Shown: positions 60,842 through 64,000 of the stretch, piece after piece
Layout of the letters: each line of letters begins with the position of its first letter
Position numbering within the stretch: position 1 is the stretch's first letter
Origin: Sutterella faecalis
GTDB lineage: Bacteria > Pseudomonadota > Gammaproteobacteria > Burkholderiales > Burkholderiaceae_F
Assembly: GCF_006337085.1 (NCBI RefSeq)
Contig: NZ_CP040882.1
Span: 868,001-932,000, forward strand
Direction: 5' to 3'
DNA: 64,000 nt
Translations under genes and position numbers: made by a program
The notes under the pieces: generated by a model
Seen by the model: only the letters and a program-made list of their open reading frames with translations
Databases searched by the model: none
What the model was told of the DNA's origin: nothing

Positions 60842-63016
60842 TCATATGCCGTGGACCTGACCATTGGTGCGCAATGTCGGCGACGGGTGCGGTGCGCGTC
60901 CATCCATACCGGAAGGCGTTTCTTCCTCCGGCACGCTTGACGGCACGGTTCTTGTTCCGTCGCTATGAAAGATCTGCATCTTGGGCGGCAGCATGGCGTC
61001 GGCAAGGTTCTCCCCTTCTTCGGGCTTGCGCGGGAAGGTAATCGTGAAGCGAAGGCCCGCAAGCCCATTGCGTTCGACGGTCACGTGCCCCGCATGACGC
61101 TCGGCGATGCTCGAAACAATCGAAAGTCCAAGCCCCATTCCGGCACTCCCCTTGGTCGTCTGCAGAGGCTTGAAAAGCGCCGCGAGCTGCTCATCGTCGA
61201 TGTAAGGTCCGTTGTCGGCCACGGAAAGCGCCCAGGTCTTTTCGTCCTGCGGCATCAGCATGACCTCAATTTTGGGATCCTCGACGCCTGAAATCGCATC
61301 AGCGGCGTTTTTCATGAGATTAAGCACGGCAAGCTCAATTTCCCAGGCATCCACCTCAGCCATCGAATGCGGATTCACGCGAACGATGACTTCCGCTGTC
61401 GTCTGGCGCGAGCGTCTGAAGGTGGTGATGGCATTGCCTACAACTTCATAAAGGTCCGTCAGCTTGCGCGGCGGATAGTCATGTTTTGCATAGGCGCGCA
61501 CGCGATTGACGATTTCGTTGGCGCGTTCGGCCTGAGCGAGGATTTCGCCCAGTGCGAATGTGAAAGCCTTCTCGTCGAACTTTCCCTGCTTTGTGCGCCG
61601 GTTGAGGCTCCCCGCAAAATTGACGATGGCGGCCAGAGGCTGCTTGAGCTCATGCGCGATGATGGTCGACATCTGTCCGACTATGCCCGTCCGCTCAAGG
61701 TTGGCAATGTGCTGCCGCGACTGCGATGCTTCTGCCTCGATCAGATCGCGCTCGGAGAGCGCACGCCTCAGCTCTCTCGTCTTCACTCGAACAAGCACCG
61801 AAAGACTCACGGCATAAGAAACGATGAGGAAGGCCACAAGCAGCGTTAATGCCAGAACTTCCGAATTCTCGCGCATGAAGCGATTGAAGCTCCAGGTAGC
61901 GAGGTGTTCGTAGGGCCCCATCTTGAGCTCGTAAAACATGTCGTAGACCGCGCGGTTGACTGCCGGAAGCGCCCACTCGCCGCCATAGGAAAGGCTGCTC
62001 GTCGAGTAGAGAATCGTGCTCATCGCCTTCTTCCATGTCGGATCCATTTTCGCGAGCGCACCGAAGGTCCACGATGGATAGGCAGGCGTCGTATGAAGGC
62101 ACCGCAATGAGTCGTCCGTCCGGGGATTCAGAATCGCGAGATCCTGTTCAATGGATATTTTTCCCTCATTCGCAAGCTGCTCGAGCATGCATGCCGGCAG
62201 AATGCCGACCGTCTGCGCGCCTGAAAGCACACCGCGCACGACGGCTTCCGCAGAAAAACCGTAGAAGGTTGTTTTGGCTTGAAGCGCAGAAGCTGAAAGC
62301 CCCTGAAGCTGCATGAGTGCAAGCGGCGCCCTCCAGCCGGCGAGCGTTTCGGAACTCAATGCGGCAATTGAAACATCGGCTCCGCCGATGGCGTTCACAT
62401 TGCGCACGTCCCGCCCTCTTCTTGTAAAGAAGACCCCGGCCTGAGCATCTTCTGCGCGGGAGGCGGCATTGGGCAGAAAATTCGCAAGCGGCTCATAGAG
62501 TCCCGCAGACTGCGTGAGGGCAAACTGATCGGCATCGCTCAGAATAAAATCGAGCTGCTCGCTCTGTGTCCCCAACTCAAGCGAATGATCGTCGAGCCAT
62601 AGAATCTCCACGTTGTCCGACCCAAGTACATATTGAATTTCTTCCAGCGTGAACTTGAGCCACCTCGTCTGCGCGGTGAGTCCGAGAGAGGCCTGGATGC
62701 CGATGCGCATCCTGCGCGGGAAATCCACCGTCACGGGAACGGAAAAAAGATCGAGCGGATTGATCTGCGCGTCGCGAATGCTTTCGGGCGCCTCCATCGT
62801 TCGAAGTACCGGCGTAATCGCCGCCTTCACGTCCCCGGAAGGCGTCCCGGTCGAGGCCCCCATGCCGATGAAGGAGCTCGCCGCCCCCGAGGCTGGAAGC
62901 GAAAAGGCAATTGCAGCCGAGGCAGCAAGGCCGGCGAGAAGCCGCCGCGGGAATATGACATGCCGGTTCGGTGTGTTCATGAAAAACTGTCCGGGGAGAT
63001 GGAAAATACCGTTCAT
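60842..63016 (-). CDS. TtrS-like membrane sensor histidine kinase with PhnD-type periplasmic domain
   Basis: A 724-residue kinase. A signal or first helix (RRLLAGLAASAAIAFSLPA) is followed by a periplasmic PhnD/phosphonate-binding-like domain (about 85-370: RMRIGIQASLGLTAQTRWLKFTL; SGAQTVGILPACMLEQL), a helix at about 390-410, a DHp domain with the phosphorylated His in IIAHELKQPLAAIVNF (H455) and a HATPase domain (NLMKNAADAI, VADNGP, GMGLGLSIVSSIAERHAG). This is the TtrS architecture, known for tetrathionate sensing. Next to mccA it may sense sulfite or a related oxyanion. No response regulator is adjacent. A second ATG at 62980 is a possible start. Confidence 0.85.
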   Translation of the reverse strand: MNGIFHLPGQFFMNTPNRHVIFPRRLLAGLAASAAIAFSLPASGAASSFIGMGASTGTPSGDVKAAITPVLRTMEAPESIRDAQINPLDLFSVPVTVDFPRRMRIGIQASLGLTAQTRWLKFTLEEIQYVLGSDNVEILWLDDHSLELGTQSEQLDFILSDADQFALTQSAGLYEPLANFLPNAASRAEDAQAGVFFTRRGRDVRNVNAIGGADVSIAALSSETLAGWRAPLALMQLQGLSASALQAKTTFYGFSAEAVVRGVLSGAQTVGILPACMLEQLANEGKISIEQDLAILNPRTDDSLRCLHTTPAYPSWTFGALAKMDPTWKKAMSTILYSTSSLSYGGEWALPAVNRAVYDMFYELKMGPYEHLATWSFNRFMRENSEVLALTLLVAFLIVSYAVSLSVLVRVKTRELRRALSERDLIEAEASQSRQHIANLERTGIVGQMSTIIAHELKQPLAAIVNFAGSLNRRTKQGKFDEKAFTFALGEILAQAERANEIVNRVRAYAKHDYPPRKLTDLYEVVGNAITTFRRSRQTTAEVIVRVNPHSMAEVDAWEIELAVLNLMKNAADAISGVEDPKIEVMLMPQDEKTWALSVADNGPYIDDEQLAALFKPLQTTKGSAGMGLGLSIVSSIAERHAGHVTVERNGLAGLRFTITFPRKPEEGENLADAMLPPKMQIFHSDGTRTVPSSVPEEETPSGMDGRAPHPSPTLRTNGQVHGI

Positions 63017-63109
63017 CGGCGAAGATTCCGGTCATGAAGACCTCGAAAGCTCCGCTCCTCTATATATTAGGCAAAGTTTCATAAAAGTCCTCTTCGAAGT
63101 CCGCTTCGC

Positions 63110-64000
63110 ATGCCTCCTTCCCCTACGCTTACACCGCTTCCTTCGCGCCGGCTTGATCCGGAAGAACTTCTCTCAGAACTTCTCCCCGAGGACTGGGCGC
63201 TTCCGCTCACGAAGGCAGGACTTGAGACGCTCGAGGACCTTTACGACTGCGCGGCTTCGCTCGGAAGCACCTGGCACCGATCATTTCCCGGCCTGGGAAG
63301 CCGCCGCGCGATTGCGCTGATGGAATGGCTCCGGGACTACGGGCAGGATATCGGCGAAATCACGCCGCGCTTTTTTCCGGCAGGAGCTCAGAAAAAAGAG
63401 AATGCCTCAACCCGGCTTGCCGACACAGCATTCGATCCTCTGATCAGACCGCTCGAGGAAATCAACCTCCCGGAACCTCTGTCAGGCGCCGAAGGCATCA
63501 ACCGGGCGCCTGCCATCGGCTGCTCGCTCTCGGCAAATAATGACCTCGATGCCATCCGCACGTGGCTCAATGCCCGGGCCGGCAACCCCAACACGCATGC
63601 GAGCTACCGCAAGGAAGCTGAACGCTTTCTTCTCTGGTGCCTTGCCGAAAAGGAAAGAGCCCTCTCCGACATCCGGGCGGACGACGCTGCGCAGTATCTG
63701 CGCTGGCTTGAGGATCTCGGCAGGCTCGAGGAAAACGCATTCCTTCGCAAATGGCGCCTGCCGCAGTCGCGCTGGATCGGTCCCAAGAATGCCGAACGCG
63801 CAACCGCAGCATGGAAGCCCTTCAACGGGCCCCTCTCCTCCTCGAGCCGGAAAAATGCCATTGTCGTCGTGCGGCAGCTCTTTAATTTTTTAAAGCGCAC
63901 GGGCTATCTTATTTTCAATCCCTTCGACCAGGTGAGTCCCAAGGTGCCGCTCCTCAAGGGAGAGGGAGCCCCGCAGGCATTTGCCGATCGGTCGCTCACG
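63110..64000 (+). CDS. Tyrosine-recombinase/phage-integrase family protein, 5' part
   Basis: The frame runs from ATG 63110 past the right window edge; 297 codons are visible. The N-terminal part (LTKAGLETLEDLYDCAASLG, HRSFPGLGSRRAIALMEWLRDYG) matches the DUF3701-type N-terminal domain of Burkholderiales phage integrases. NDLDAIRTWLNARAGNPNTHASYRKEAERFLLWCL follows, the core-binding SAM-like domain of tyrosine recombinases, then IVVVRQLFNFLKRTGYL. The catalytic R-H-R-Y domain would lie beyond the window. No phage genes are seen on the left, so it is either a solitary recombinase or the start of an element to the right. It is divergent from the kinase gene. Confidence 0.75.
   Translation, partial: MPPSPTLTPLPSRRLDPEELLSELLPEDWALPLTKAGLETLEDLYDCAASLGSTWHRSFPGLGSRRAIALMEWLRDYGQDIGEITPRFFPAGAQKKENASTRLADTAFDPLIRPLEEINLPEPLSGAEGINRAPAIGCSLSANNDLDAIRTWLNARAGNPNTHASYRKEAERFLLWCLAEKERALSDIRADDAAQYLRWLEDLGRLEENAFLRKWRLPQSRWIGPKNAERATAAWKPFNGPLSSSSRKNAIVVVRQLFNFLKRTGYLIFNPFDQVSPKVPLLKGEGAPQAFADRSLT

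Noticed and set aside
1..64000. CRISPR arrays, rRNA and tRNA genes
   Set aside because: I saw no regularly spaced repeats and no recognisable rRNA or tRNA sequence on either strand; a dedicated scan was not possible.

Overview
The window looks like a chromosomal segment of a GC-rich, anaerobic or microaerophilic, gut-type betaproteobacterium. A Sutterellaceae relative (Sutterella/Parasutterella type) is my inference. It rests on a Tat-exported flavoprotein next to a small tetraheme cytochrome and a Burkholderiales-type porin, two bile-acid:sodium-symporter-family carriers, long autotransporters with extended signal peptides, and anaerobic respiration genes without sugar catabolism. I found no rRNA, tRNA or CRISPR array.

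Layout. 1-5.8 kb: end of an unknown gene, a small nitroreductase, an MMPL exporter, a DUF3261 lipoprotein (the last two are typical partners in aryl-polyene-like lipid export clusters) and a BASS carrier. 5.8-11 kb: a divergent Crp/Fnr-like regulator, then a periplasmic flavocytochrome split into a flavin subunit and a tetraheme subunit, a porin and a YczE/YitT-like membrane protein. 11.1-16.2 kb: a 2.15-kb IS1634-type element inserted in metQ with a 5-bp target duplication, so the missing 3' end of metQ lies on the far side; then nucleoside hydrolase and ribokinase. 16.5-24.3 kb: two autotransporters and an orphan HigA-type antitoxin. The second autotransporter has a 12-G tract in its signal peptide that puts it out of frame here, a likely phase-variation switch.

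25-35.2 kb is an iron region: a TonB receptor and FhuC-D-B-like importer behind a strong Fur box, an MFS carrier, a second BASS carrier, and two paralogous Fur-box-driven small RNAs (about 188 and 150 nt) sharing a hairpin with an AGGGGUC loop, a UCUCCUG segment and Rho-independent terminators. A third, more structured RNA with a Fur-like box and a GGGGGUC loop is encoded opposite the second. I consider this RNA family the best candidate for an undescribed system here.

35.2-45.9 kb: an [FeFe] hydrogenase with a NuoF-remnant/GltD fusion partner, a methyltransferase-like/HNH nuclease fusion (possible defence or modification gene), Dps, and an AraC-LarB-LarC set with a short, motif-poor LarC. 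46-54.3 kb: a purine-ureide (allantoin) catabolic region with carbamate kinase, carbamoyltransferase, ureidoglycine aminohydrolase, a frameshifted NCS1 allantoin-type permease, allantoinase and a YfcC-type carrier. 54.6-63 kb: an operon of periplasmic rhodanese-like protein, DUF4418 membrane protein, MacB/LolD-type ABC pair and thioredoxin, then an octaheme cytochrome with seven CXXCH and one CX15CH site (the signature of MccA/SirA sulfite reductase) and a TtrS-like sensor kinase. The window ends inside a tyrosine-recombinase-type gene.

Taken together the genes describe respiration with organic and sulfur acceptors in the periplasm, hydrogen metabolism, energy and nitrogen from purine breakdown (carbamoyl phosphate to ATP), and tightly iron-regulated uptake. 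Three genes appear switched off or broken in this sequence: metQ (IS), the allantoin permease (1-nt frameshift) and the second autotransporter (G tract).
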